Notes under the pieces: model-generated
What the model was told of the DNA's origin: nothing
What the model saw: only the letters and a program-made list of their open reading frames with translations
Database searches by the model: none
From: Schaalia turicensis ACS-279-V-Col4
GTDB taxonomy: Bacteria > Actinomycetota > Actinomycetes > Actinomycetales > Actinomycetaceae
Direction: 5' to 3'
Length of the DNA stretch: 64,000 nucleotides
Assembly: GCF_000296505.1 (NCBI RefSeq)
Contig: NZ_JH815208.1
Coordinates: 621,163 to 685,162, forward strand
Made by a program: the position numbers and the translations under genes
In this document: one piece after another, positions 18,891-27,504 of the stretch
How positions within the stretch are numbered: position 1 is the first letter of the stretch
Layout of the letters: each line of letters opens with the position of its first letter

Positions 18891-18943
18891 TCTCGCGATT
18901 CGTCCGAAGGCGTTCTCGTTCACGTTATGGTACGCTCCCCTGC

Positions 18944-19075
18944 GTGCTGCTTTCGAAGTGCCCCAGGAACAGTCGCGGAAGGCTCGTCTCGATCGACGTG
19001 GATTCTGTGTATCGCCTCCGCCTCCAAGAGCTCGGCCTGAGGCCGGGAGCGCGTCGGTGTCTCCGCCGGGAGGGC
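18944..19075 (+). pseudogene. feoA: Truncated feoA remnant at the right edge of the iron block
   Basis: From GTG 18944 the frame reads LLSKCPRNSRGRLVSID, then YRLRLQELGLRPGARRC, which matches the N-terminal half of FeoA (RGRVVSV... LRRRLLELGLRPGT). After about residue 43 the similarity stops and the frame runs into the complement of the following oxidase gene. The usual C-terminal beta strands are missing and no feoB follows. A promoter-like TATGGTACG lies shortly upstream. I read this as feoA cut by the rearrangement that created the right boundary of the iron block. Confidence 0.6.
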
Positions 19076-22000
19076 TCAGTCGGCCTTCGGGCCGCACGCG
19101 AGGAGGGTCGCGAGGTGGACGCCACCGCGCTCGGCGAGTTGGCCGGCCTGCGTCCTGCAGGAGAATCCATCCGCCAGGTACACGGCATCCGGGTGCTCGC
19201 TGAGCGCAGGTAGCAACGACTGCTCTGCGACCGCGACGGAGACCTCGTAGTGTCCCTTCTCCATGCCGAAGTTGCCGGCCAAACCGCAACATCCCGATAG
19301 TTGAGTAACCGTCGCACCCAGACGATCCAGTAGCGCGCGATCCGCGTCCCACCCCATGACCGAGTAGTGGTGGCAGTGTGGCTGAGCCACAACTTCAACA
19401 CCGCTCAGGTCTGGTAGGTTCAACTGTTCATCCGGGACGGTCGCCAGTAGCTCAGCAAGCGTCACAGTATCCTTCGAGACCATCGCCGAACGCGGGTCAT
19501 CCGCTAGCAGATCCAGCAGGTCATCACGCAAAACAGCAGTACACGACGGCTCCACGCCCACGATCGGGATGCCGTTCGCCGCGAATGGCGCGAGCGTGTC
19601 CAGCAGAGTCGCCAGATGCTTCTTTGCGCCCTTCAGCTGGCCCGTCGTGATCCACGTGAGCCCGCAGCACACATCCGGCGCGACGATCACGGCAAAGCCG
19701 TTCGTTTCCAGTAGCTCGGTCAAAGCGCGTGCTCCCGTGTCGTCCAGTGTCTGCGAGAAGGAATCCGCCCACACCACCACATAGCGACGGCCATCCGGGT
19801 CTGTGGGGGAAATGGGTGTCGCCGATTTCCTGGTTTTGCTCATTGACGAGGCCGGTCGGCCTCCGCCCTGTGACAGCTGGTCGCCAGACGTGGAGGCGAC
19901 CTCGTCAAGGGGGGAGAAAGCGGACGACACCATCGAAGTTGTGCCACGCTTACGTGCCCAGCGCGAGAACCTGCCCGACTGCAGAGGTGGCATCGGACGA
20001 CGTGAATCCAACCCGATCAGCCCGAACGCCAGCCGGCGTAGCACATCCACGCCGAGGAGAGCGTTGCCGACCTTTGCCAAACCGGGGATCGACGCCGTCA
20101 GGCGCGTCCAGCGTGGCAACCAGCCCAGCGTGTAATGCGACAACGGACGAGCCTTCCCGCGGTAACGGCGGAACAGCGTCTCTGAACGGTACTTCGCCAT
20201 GTCGACCCCGGCCGGGCAGTCCGAGGAGCACGCCTTGCATGCCAGGCAAAGGTCGAGGGCATCGAGGACTTCCGCAGAATCGATCGCCTGAATCAACTGG
20301 CCGTTCGCCGCATCCTGCAGGGTGCGGGCGCGGCCTCGAGTCACGTCCTTCTCGTCCTTCGTCGCCTTCCAACTCGGGCACATGAACGTCCCCGAAATAC
20401 CCGCGCGACACTTGCCCACGCCCGTGCAACGGTGAATTGCGTTCGTGAAATCGCCGTGATCCTCGCGGAACGCGAAGCCACCATCGGCGGGCATTGAACG
20501 CGCCGCGGGACGACGAAGGAAATGATCCACCAGATCAACGCCCGGCTGCGGATCAACGCGCGAAGCCGAGACAGCAACAGCGGCCGGCTTCAGTGAATAG
20601 GCGTCACCTAAAGCATGGCGACGTTCGGTTGCGGTGGTCGGGCTCATCGGTGCAGTCAGCAAACCCGGATTCATCATGTTGTTCGGATCGAACAGAGCTT
20701 TCACCTGCGCAAACAAGTCCAGCATTGCCTGCGAATACATGAAGCGCAACAACTCCGTGCGAGCGCGACCATCACCGTGCTCACCCGACACAGACCCACC
20801 GTGCTTCGCGCACACGGTCGCCGCGCGCTCCAAGAAGCGACGAGTGTGGGCGACACCCTCGTCAGTGTCCAATGGGTAATCAAGACGAACGTGGACGCAG
20901 CCGTCACCGAAGTGACCGTAGAGCAGGCCGTCAATGTCAAACTCATCCATCAGAGCAGTGAAATCACGCAGGTACGCGCCCAATTTCGCGGGCGGAACCG
21001 CGGCATCTTCGAATCCTGGCCACCCCTGCTCATTGCCTGTGCCGGACGCCGGATCAAACGGCGTACGGCCACCAAGACCGGCACCATCAGCGCGAATACG
21101 CCACAAGCGACCCGCATCGTCACCCGGCGGGTAAATCGCGACCGAGTCGGTGGTGGCGCTCGCGACCAAAGCGTGAGCGCGTTCCAGAGAATCCTCTGGC
21201 GAGCTTCCGCCGACCTCGCACATCATCCAGGCTTCGCCCGGTGGCAGTTCGGGGACAGTGCCCGGGCCTCGGTGCTGGCGAACAACATCGACGAGGCGCT
21301 TATCCATACCCTCAACCGCCAGAGGATGATGCTCCAAAAGTGCGGGCACGTCGTCGGCAACGTCGATCATGTTCGGATAGCCGAGGACGACCAAAACGGG
21401 AGACGTTGGCAGGTCAACAAGGCGAACCGTGACCGATAGGATCGTGACCAGTGTGCCTTCGGTGCCCACCAGCATCGCGGCAAGATTACGGTGACCTTCC
21501 GGCGTCGCATGTTCCAGCGAATAGCCGGATACTTGGCGTCCGAAGGTGCCAAGCTCAGTGCGGATCAATGCCAGGTTCGCATCTACAAGCTCTGTCAGAC
21601 CCGGAACTTCGGGAATATCGGGGGCATGCTCGGTGGTTGCCGTGAATCGACGTCCCAGCCCGTCGATGCATTCGAGGGACACGATGTTGTCAGCCGTACG
21701 CCCCCAAGCGGTCGCATGTGGGCCGCACGCGTTATTGCCAACCATGCCCGCGATCGTCGCGCGATTCTGGCTGGACGGATCAGGACCGAAACGTAGCCCA
21801 AAAGGGGCCGCCGCGGCCTGCAAAGTTGCCTGCACGCATCCGGGCTCAACGACAGCGGTCTTTGCCTTGGGATCAATGCTGACCACATGGTTCAAATAGC
21901 GGGTGAATTCGATAATGAGACCTGGGCCAACAGCGTTGCCGGAGCAGGATGTGCCACCACCGCGCGTCGTCACCGGAACGCCGAAGGTGCGCGCCACGGC

Positions 22001-22267
22001 AAGCGTTGCCTCGACATCCTCGATCGATTTCGGGAACACAATCGCCAACGGTGGAATGCGGTACAGGCCAGCATCCGTGGAAAAGCGCGCGCGAGATCCC
22101 GTCGACGTATCTATATCGCCGTCGACCGCTTCGGTCAGAGCCCGCAGAAACTCCGGATCGATCTGGCTTACCGCAGCTTGCCGTGTTGCCGTCCCATTTT
22201 TCGGGGCAGGATCGATCGGCGTTGATGAATGCCCGGTTGTAGGGGCTGGATCCCACGTGACGCTCAT
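19076..22267 (-). CDS. FAD-linked oxidase with Fe-S and CCG domains (D-lactate/glycolate dehydrogenase type)
   Basis: This protein of about 1063 residues fuses a GlcD-like FAD domain (VTTRGGGTSCSGNA, GNNACGPHA), the FAD-oxidase C-terminal domain (GHFGDGCVHVRL, SGEHGDGRAR), a 4Fe-4S module (CTGVGKC ... CP; CLACKACSSDCP) and two CCG-type domains (VEPSCTA; SGCCGLAGNFG). Such fusions oxidise D-2-hydroxyacids, often D-lactate, and pass electrons to the quinone pool. The start is uncertain: I use the ATG opening MSVTWD at 22267; in-frame starts at 22312 and 22351 also lack a clear ribosome binding site. Its 3' end abuts the feoA remnant. Confidence 0.88.
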   Translation of the reverse strand: MSVTWDPAPTTGHSSTPIDPAPKNGTATRQAAVSQIDPEFLRALTEAVDGDIDTSTGSRARFSTDAGLYRIPPLAIVFPKSIEDVEATLAVARTFGVPVTTRGGGTSCSGNAVGPGLIIEFTRYLNHVVSIDPKAKTAVVEPGCVQATLQAAAAPFGLRFGPDPSSQNRATIAGMVGNNACGPHATAWGRTADNIVSLECIDGLGRRFTATTEHAPDIPEVPGLTELVDANLALIRTELGTFGRQVSGYSLEHATPEGHRNLAAMLVGTEGTLVTILSVTVRLVDLPTSPVLVVLGYPNMIDVADDVPALLEHHPLAVEGMDKRLVDVVRQHRGPGTVPELPPGEAWMMCEVGGSSPEDSLERAHALVASATTDSVAIYPPGDDAGRLWRIRADGAGLGGRTPFDPASGTGNEQGWPGFEDAAVPPAKLGAYLRDFTALMDEFDIDGLLYGHFGDGCVHVRLDYPLDTDEGVAHTRRFLERAATVCAKHGGSVSGEHGDGRARTELLRFMYSQAMLDLFAQVKALFDPNNMMNPGLLTAPMSPTTATERRHALGDAYSLKPAAVAVSASRVDPQPGVDLVDHFLRRPAARSMPADGGFAFREDHGDFTNAIHRCTGVGKCRAGISGTFMCPSWKATKDEKDVTRGRARTLQDAANGQLIQAIDSAEVLDALDLCLACKACSSDCPAGVDMAKYRSETLFRRYRGKARPLSHYTLGWLPRWTRLTASIPGLAKVGNALLGVDVLRRLAFGLIGLDSRRPMPPLQSGRFSRWARKRGTTSMVSSAFSPLDEVASTSGDQLSQGGGRPASSMSKTRKSATPISPTDPDGRRYVVVWADSFSQTLDDTGARALTELLETNGFAVIVAPDVCCGLTWITTGQLKGAKKHLATLLDTLAPFAANGIPIVGVEPSCTAVLRDDLLDLLADDPRSAMVSKDTVTLAELLATVPDEQLNLPDLSGVEVVAQPHCHHYSVMGWDADRALLDRLGATVTQLSGCCGLAGNFGMEKGHYEVSVAVAEQSLLPALSEHPDAVYLADGFSCRTQAGQLAERGGVHLATLLACGPKAD

Positions 22268-22525
22268 AGGTGAATCTTCGCATGAGCTAGCCTTTTCACT
22301 GCTTTGTCGCATACTTTTTGGCGCCAATGCGTGAATCTGTGTGTTCGCCACGTGGAACAGTCCGTGACGAGGCCCTGAATTTGAGGGGGAGCATAGGCCG
22401 TAATTTTTATTGAGCCCCTAGTTTTTGGGCAGTGTTATGCGCCTGCCAGATGTGAAACAATAGGGGGACACTGTCGCCTTTCTCGGCAAGGCGATATGTC
22501 CGGTCAATCCAGGGAGGAAACGCCA

Positions 22526-23776
22526 GTGGCTCTTTTCGAGTTCGACAACGGTCGTCTGGTTCCTGCGCAATTTGGGCGCCCATTGGATTCTGGTTTGACT
22601 GGCGACGTTATCGACGCTGTGTGTGGGCAGGTCTTGGAGATTGTTTCCCGCCCGCTTTTCCCAATTACTTGGCGGGATATTGTTCGCGGTTACGAAGAAG
22701 ACGAAGATTCTCAACGCTTGACTGCCCTCGATGCGACGGGGCAAGTCGTCAGTGTTGAAGTGATTACATACCTTGATTCAGACACCCTCATTAGCTCTCT
22801 GTCGCGTTTGGCGGATACTGCTGCCCTGTCGTGGAGTGACTTGGCGCGCGAATACGACGGTGGTCTTGACGCGTTCCGTCATGGGTGGATGCAGTTCCGT
22901 GACGCTATGCCACCGTCGCCGGGTGCGGGCCCGCGCTTGATCGTTGTTACCGGCGAAATTGATCCGCAGGTTCGCCCCGCTCTGGACGTTCTGGCGAATT
23001 CTGGCGTGGAAGTTCACGAGGTTCAGGTTCGAGTGATGTCCAATGGACGCGTTTTCCTTGATGTTGTGCCCGTTGGCTCGCGCCTGTACATGCACTCGCC
23101 AGCCCTGTTGTCCCAAGGCTCCCAAGGCATCAGTGAAATCACGGCTTCCCTCGATGACTCCGGCCATGATGCGTCAGCATTGGAACAGGCACCTGAGAAT
23201 GATCAACCGGCAGACGACGCGGAATTCATTGCTGCACCCGAAGAAATCGAAATGACGCTCGACGCTGGTGTCTCTGACTTTGTCAACGATGCACTTGCTC
23301 TTGTTGCCGGGGGAGTCCGCGCCAACCTTAATGAAACAGACGACGCGGATGGTTTCGACTCCATCGTTACGGATGCCCCGGCAACTAAAGATGAACGTGG
23401 CTTCGTTGAACCCGACGATATTCGCCAAGCTCGTGAAGATGGAGTGCCGATCCTAGATGCCACCGCATCGACTCTTCCTATTCTTGGAGCGATTATCGGC
23501 CAGGCAGTTCCCCTTGTTGCCCCTCCAACGTTCAAGGTGCCGTCCGACCTTCAACTTGGTGTCGATGGCATGATTCGAAGCGCGCTTGGACAGTGGAACG
23601 ACGTCGATGAGCTTGAAGAGCTTCTTCCCAACTTTTCTGACGCCTGGAATAACCTCTACATCGCTGACCTTGCGGGACCAACACTTGCCGAGGCCCTTAT
23701 AGAGGTCAATCGCGAAATGATCCGCGAATACCGCATCGTTCCCGCTTCTTCGGGCATGGGGAAACACGGGCGATGA
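22526..23776 (+). CDS. Hypothetical protein, 416 residues
   Basis: I do not recognise the family with certainty. GTG 22526 has AGGGAGG eight bases upstream. The N-terminal 200 residues look folded, with a run of alternating strands (VVSVEVITYLD; EVHEVQVRVMSNGRVFLDVVPVG) that could be a nuclease-like or small-ligand core. Residues about 205-240 and 260-320 are acidic and low in complexity. The C-terminal 80 residues are helical and again conserved-looking (WNDVDELEELLPNFSDAWNN). There is no signal peptide or membrane segment. It stands alone between a divergent oxidase gene and a convergent hydrolase gene. Confidence 0.8.
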   Translation: MALFEFDNGRLVPAQFGRPLDSGLTGDVIDAVCGQVLEIVSRPLFPITWRDIVRGYEEDEDSQRLTALDATGQVVSVEVITYLDSDTLISSLSRLADTAALSWSDLAREYDGGLDAFRHGWMQFRDAMPPSPGAGPRLIVVTGEIDPQVRPALDVLANSGVEVHEVQVRVMSNGRVFLDVVPVGSRLYMHSPALLSQGSQGISEITASLDDSGHDASALEQAPENDQPADDAEFIAAPEEIEMTLDAGVSDFVNDALALVAGGVRANLNETDDADGFDSIVTDAPATKDERGFVEPDDIRQAREDGVPILDATASTLPILGAIIGQAVPLVAPPTFKVPSDLQLGVDGMIRSALGQWNDVDELEELLPNFSDAWNNLYIADLAGPTLAEALIEVNREMIREYRIVPASSGMGKHGR

Positions 23777-23814
23777 CCCGTATCTGACCGCTCACGGCCT
23801 AGTTGCCGGTTGGT

Positions 23815-25002
23815 TTACTCAACGGGCGTGACGAACGCTCCGATCCAACGTTTCATCGTTTGACGCACATTCGCGCGCACATCCGGGTCGGACAAGAATA
23901 GGTCGTGCTTGCCTGGGAAACGAGCAATCGTCACGCAATCAGCAAGATTCATTGAGCGTTCAGCAATCACCTCGACGTCCAAGACAACGTCAGAGGAAAA
24001 GATGCGTTCTGACCATTCTTCGCCCGTGTACGACGAGGTCGACATCATGGACAGAACCGGGCATGACAGGTGCACGTCGTTTTCGACCGTGTTGTGGCCA
24101 TCCAAGATTGCGTCTAACCATGCGACGGGAATCGGATACGACTCCGGGCGCTTCCAGGCCAGCGCATACTCCCAGCCCTTCACCGCTGGATCGTCGGGAT
24201 TGTCTGCGCACGCTTGTGGCACAGTCAGACCGGAGGTTGCCCAGCCTTGAGTCAGTGAACGCCCGTAGAAGCCGGGGCCACCGCCACCGGGAACTTCCCA
24301 GCGAGGGTTGCGTTGCGCGATCCGTTCTAGGACAGGCGCAACCGTCGTCCGTAGATTTGCTAGCGTTTGCATTTCTAACCACGCTGAATTCAAAACTAAC
24401 GCGTCGAACGCGCCAGGGTGGCGATGCGCCCACAGCGTTGTGATCAAACCACCCGTTGAATGTCCCGACAGGATCAGGGGCAGATTTGGATTCTCTTCGG
24501 CAATGATGTCGAGTGCTTCGCCAATCTCCTCGTCGTAGACATTCAGGTTGTCCGTGTAGCCGATCGTTTGCCAGGGGCGAAGTGAACGACCGTATTTGCG
24601 CAGGTCAAGCGCATAGAAAGCGGAACCTGCTTCGGCGAACGTCTGCGCCAGCTCAGTCTGGAAGAAATAGTCGTTGCGCCCGTGTAGGTACAGGGTGACG
24701 CTCTTCGGGAATGCTTTCGCATTTTCGCTGACATCTGGGTCACGGTGGGGAAGATACTTCACCAGCGTTGCCACGTTGTCGCCCTCGGCATCTGCGATCA
24801 GTTCGATCGTCTGTGACTGATAAGCCGGCCCCAGGATGTCGGTGCGCCACTGGCCAACCGGAGCTGGTCCTTCTTCGCCCCAGGGGCTCATCACGTCATA
24901 GGTGGGTTCCCCATCTGAAGCGGCGAGACCCTCTAGGTGCTCACTGTCCGCGGCCGCTTCACGAGTGTGAAGTGTGCGTGTCTCGAGATCCTCGTCAGTC
25001 AT
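23815..25002 (-). CDS. Alpha/beta hydrolase (lysophospholipase-like)
   Basis: A 395-residue cytoplasmic hydrolase. The nucleophile elbow is GHSTGG, preceded by the oxyanion segment YLHGRNDYFF and the PldB-like DLRKYGRS. A C-terminal aspartate and histidine (LFLSDPDV; FPGKHDLFL) could complete the triad. It resembles serine aminopeptidase-S33/monoglyceride lipase proteins. The first 50 residues are acidic and variable. Substrate cannot be told from sequence. Confidence 0.88.
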   Translation of the reverse strand: MTDEDLETRTLHTREAAADSEHLEGLAASDGEPTYDVMSPWGEEGPAPVGQWRTDILGPAYQSQTIELIADAEGDNVATLVKYLPHRDPDVSENAKAFPKSVTLYLHGRNDYFFQTELAQTFAEAGSAFYALDLRKYGRSLRPWQTIGYTDNLNVYDEEIGEALDIIAEENPNLPLILSGHSTGGLITTLWAHRHPGAFDALVLNSAWLEMQTLANLRTTVAPVLERIAQRNPRWEVPGGGGPGFYGRSLTQGWATSGLTVPQACADNPDDPAVKGWEYALAWKRPESYPIPVAWLDAILDGHNTVENDVHLSCPVLSMMSTSSYTGEEWSERIFSSDVVLDVEVIAERSMNLADCVTIARFPGKHDLFLSDPDVRANVRQTMKRWIGAFVTPVE

Positions 25003-25078
25003 ACGACAACCCTACGAGGTTCCGCCAAGTCCGGCAGGACTTCCTGGTGGGCGGGAAGGTGTGCGTCATTCTGAGGAC

Positions 25079-25405
25079 TTACTGCGCAAAAACGGAGACG
25101 CGCGACGGGATTTGACGGTGCGGCTCGGTCGAAAATTGCGCATCACCCGTCAGTGCGCGCTGGATGAGGCCGACCTTTGCGGCTGCGAGCGCATTGTCAA
25201 CGTGACGGTTGAGGCGCAAGGCAAAGCGGTGTGCTACTTGCTCGGCGCGCTTTAGTGCTGGTGCTGAAAGTGACTGACCCGCAGTCAGCGAGGTATCCGT
25301 AAGATCACGTGTCCGCCTAAGAGGAGAAAAAGCGCTCTGTTCAGTCCAAGGACTTGTATGACGCGGGGGCGAGATGATGACCAAATATGTTGCTGATGTT
25401 GTCAA
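25079..25405 (-). CDS. Possible small protein or gene remnant upstream of the hydrolase
   Basis: This frame reads like protein in its second half (SAPALKRAEQVAHRFALRL, then NRHVDNALAAAKVGLIQRAL), with genome-like codon use. The first 25 residues from the ATG at 25405 look non-coding and have no ribosome binding site. It might be a small gene with an unusual start, or the 3' part of a decayed gene. It ends 76 bases before the hydrolase start on the same strand. I know no family for it. Confidence 0.3.
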   Translation of the reverse strand: MTTSATYLVIISPPRHTSPWTEQSAFSPLRRTRDLTDTSLTAGQSLSAPALKRAEQVAHRFALRLNRHVDNALAAAKVGLIQRALTGDAQFSTEPHRQIPSRVSVFAQ

Positions 25406-25532
25406 TGTTGTAAATGGGAAAGATGTGAAAATAGTTGCAGGTGTTGCTTTTGTTGTTAAGAGTGACTACTCTCACCACAGGTGCACTGTCTGATGACGAT
25501 GCTCGTATATGTTCCCGACGACAGGTGAAGTA
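25406..25532 (+). promoter_or_regulatory. AT-rich leader of the NlpC/P60 gene
   Basis: The stretch is clearly lower in GC than its surroundings and rich in GTTG/TGTT. A possible promoter is TTGTTG (about 25451) with TACTCT (about 25471). I looked for the c-di-AMP (ydaO-type) riboswitch that often precedes such cell-wall hydrolases in actinobacteria and did not recognise it. Confidence 0.3.
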
Positions 25533-26798
25533 GTGTTCAACCAGTCAAGACGTTCGCAGCGTCTCCGCTTCCGTGTAGGAGCAATGGTTCTGCTTGCCAG
25601 CATGGCGCTGATCGCCCCACAAATGGCGCAAGCTGCCCCCTCAGAAGCGGACATCGCCCGCGCGCAGGCAGAAGAAGAAGCTGCCAAGCTTTCAGTGGCT
25701 CAGATCGAAGTTCGCCTTGCATCAGTGAAGACTGAAGCCGATCAAGCATTTCAGGCCGCCCAGGTCGCAGCAGAAGATCTCAACGCAGCCAACATAGCTC
25801 TCGAAGAAGCCAAGAACACTGCCAGCTCAGCGCAAGCTGATGCTGATGAAGCAAAAGCGAACTTCGAAGCGGGCAAGAAAGAAATTGCCTCAGTCGCACA
25901 GACTGCGTACCGCGATGGCGGATCCGAAATGGATGCCCTTGCCCCCTACGTGAACGCGGATGGTCTGCGCACTGTTGAAACCAAGCAGGCATCAATCGAA
26001 GCTTTCTCCGCTTCAGCTGACGCAAAGATGCAACGCGTTGCTGCCCTTCAACAGGTCGCCAACGTCATGCAGAAAGCTGCCGACGAAGCAGTTGCTGCAC
26101 AAACTGAAGCAACGGCTGAAGTACAGCGACGCACTGAAGCTGCGCAGGCGAGTGCCCAGAAGGCACTCGCTCTTCAAGAAACCACTGAGGCAACCCGCCA
26201 AGGTTACCTTGCTGAGCTCGCCCGCAAGCAGAACACCACGGTCGAACTGATCCAAGAACGCGAAGCGGCCCTTGAAGCAGAACGCGCAGCCGCCGCCGAA
26301 GCTGCGGCGCGTGCAGCGGCCGAGGAAGCTGCGCGACGTGAAGCAGCTCGCCAAGCTGAAGCGGCGGCGTCAGGCTCATCGTCGTGGACTCCGGAACCGT
26401 CATACGAACCGCCAGTCAGCTACCCCGGCTCCGGTGGCGCATCGACTGCTATCGCAACAGCGAAGAGCTACCTGGGCGTCCCCTACGTATGGGGTGGGGC
26501 GTCACGAGGTGGTGTTGACTGTTCGGGTCTCACTCAGATTGCGTGGGCATCAGCAGGTGTTTATCTTCCTCACTATTCCAAGTCGCAGTACGACTACGGA
26601 ACCAAAGTGTCCTTCAATAACGCTCAACCCGGTGATTTGCTGTTCTGGTCGACCAACGGTTCGCAGTCCGGAATTTATCATGTTGCCATTTACTTAGGTG
26701 GCGGTAGCATGATCGAAGCACCGGCTCCGGGTAGTAGTGTCCGTATCACCTCAATCTGGGGTTGGAATCAGCTCATGCCGTACGTCGTGCGCTTCTGA
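25533..26798 (+). CDS. Secreted NlpC/P60 peptidoglycan hydrolase with coiled coil
   Basis: This 421-residue protein has a signal peptide (cleavage near AQA-AP), a long alanine/glutamate-rich coiled coil (about 30-270), a proline/serine linker, and a C-terminal NlpC/P60 domain with catalytic cysteine in VDCSGLTQ and histidine in YHVAIYLG. It should cleave D-glutamyl-diaminopimelate (or equivalent) bonds during cell separation, like mycobacterial RipA. GTG 25533 is chosen because AGGTGAAG lies just upstream; ATG 25509 has no such site. A strong hairpin follows. Confidence 0.92.
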   Translation: MFNQSRRSQRLRFRVGAMVLLASMALIAPQMAQAAPSEADIARAQAEEEAAKLSVAQIEVRLASVKTEADQAFQAAQVAAEDLNAANIALEEAKNTASSAQADADEAKANFEAGKKEIASVAQTAYRDGGSEMDALAPYVNADGLRTVETKQASIEAFSASADAKMQRVAALQQVANVMQKAADEAVAAQTEATAEVQRRTEAAQASAQKALALQETTEATRQGYLAELARKQNTTVELIQEREAALEAERAAAAEAAARAAAEEAARREAARQAEAAASGSSSWTPEPSYEPPVSYPGSGGASTAIATAKSYLGVPYVWGGASRGGVDCSGLTQIAWASAGVYLPHYSKSQYDYGTKVSFNNAQPGDLLFWSTNGSQSGIYHVAIYLGGGSMIEAPAPGSSVRITSIWGWNQLMPYVVRF

Positions 26799-26844
26799 TA
26801 CCGGTCATTCTGATCGAGGAATCGAAAGGAAGCTCAGAGCATCC

Positions 26845-26890
26845 AAAAAGAGGGGCGGGAATCGAGTTCAACTCGATTCCCGCCCCTCTT
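26845..26890. terminator. Bidirectional terminator between NlpC/P60 gene and ppa
   Basis: AAGAGGGGCGGGAATCGAG and its exact complement form a stem of about 19 bp around a small TTCAA loop. Both flanking genes converge on it. On the minus strand a T5 run follows, so it is a classical terminator for ppa; on the plus strand the tail is weaker. Confidence 0.9.
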
Positions 26891-26905
26891 GAGGTTCAGG
26901 GAAGG

Positions 26906-27400
26906 TCAGTGGTCTTCTGCTGCCGTGAGGCGATCATAGGAACGCTGGATTTCAGCTTCGGCGTCTTCACGACCTACCCAGTGAGCGCCTTCAACGCTCT
27001 TGCCGGGCTCAAGATCCTTGTAGACCTCGAAGAAGTGCTGGATTTCAAGGCGGTGGAACTCCGACACATCATCGATGTCGGTACGCCATGAGGCGCGCTG
27101 GTCAGATGCGGGGACACACAGAACCTTGTCGTCACCGCCCTTTTCGTCGCGCATACGGAACATACCCAGAGCACGGCAACGAATCACACAACCGGGGAAC
27201 GTGGGTTCTTCAAGCAGAACCAGCGCATCAAGCGGGTCGCCGTCTTCGCCGAGGGTGTCATCGATAAAACCGTAATCATCCGGATAACGCGTCGACGTGA
27301 AGAGCATGCGATCCAGACGGATACGCCCGGTCTCATGATCGATCTCGTACTTGTTTCTATTCCCCTTGGGAATTTCGATGGTCACGTCGAATTCCATCAT
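26906..27400 (-). CDS. ppa: Inorganic pyrophosphatase
   Basis: Family I soluble pyrophosphatase, which hydrolyses PPi to phosphate and pulls biosynthetic reactions forward. The 164-residue protein has the family length and motifs: [35 protein letters not shown] (metal-binding DGDPLD) and the Lys/Tyr region [15 protein letters not shown]. The start is the first of two adjacent ATG codons, seven bases after AAGGAG. Confidence 0.96.
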   Translation of the reverse strand: MMEFDVTIEIPKGNRNKYEIDHETGRIRLDRMLFTSTRYPDDYGFIDDTLGEDGDPLDALVLLEEPTFPGCVIRCRALGMFRMRDEKGGDDKVLCVPASDQRASWRTDIDDVSEFHRLEIQHFFEVYKDLEPGKSVEGAHWVGREDAEAEIQRSYDRLTAAEDH

Positions 27401-27504
27401 GGTGAGCTCCTTCATCATCGAGACGGCCCTATGGGTGTCGGACCGCCTGCCTGCTACCCGAAACGCTACTGTTGAAACCAGTGTATTTAACCTCGAGGAG
27501 ATCC

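Noticed and set aside
25406..25532. c-di-AMP riboswitch before the NlpC/P60 gene
   Set aside because: The leader is AT-rich and lacks the conserved ydaO-type blocks I could recognise.
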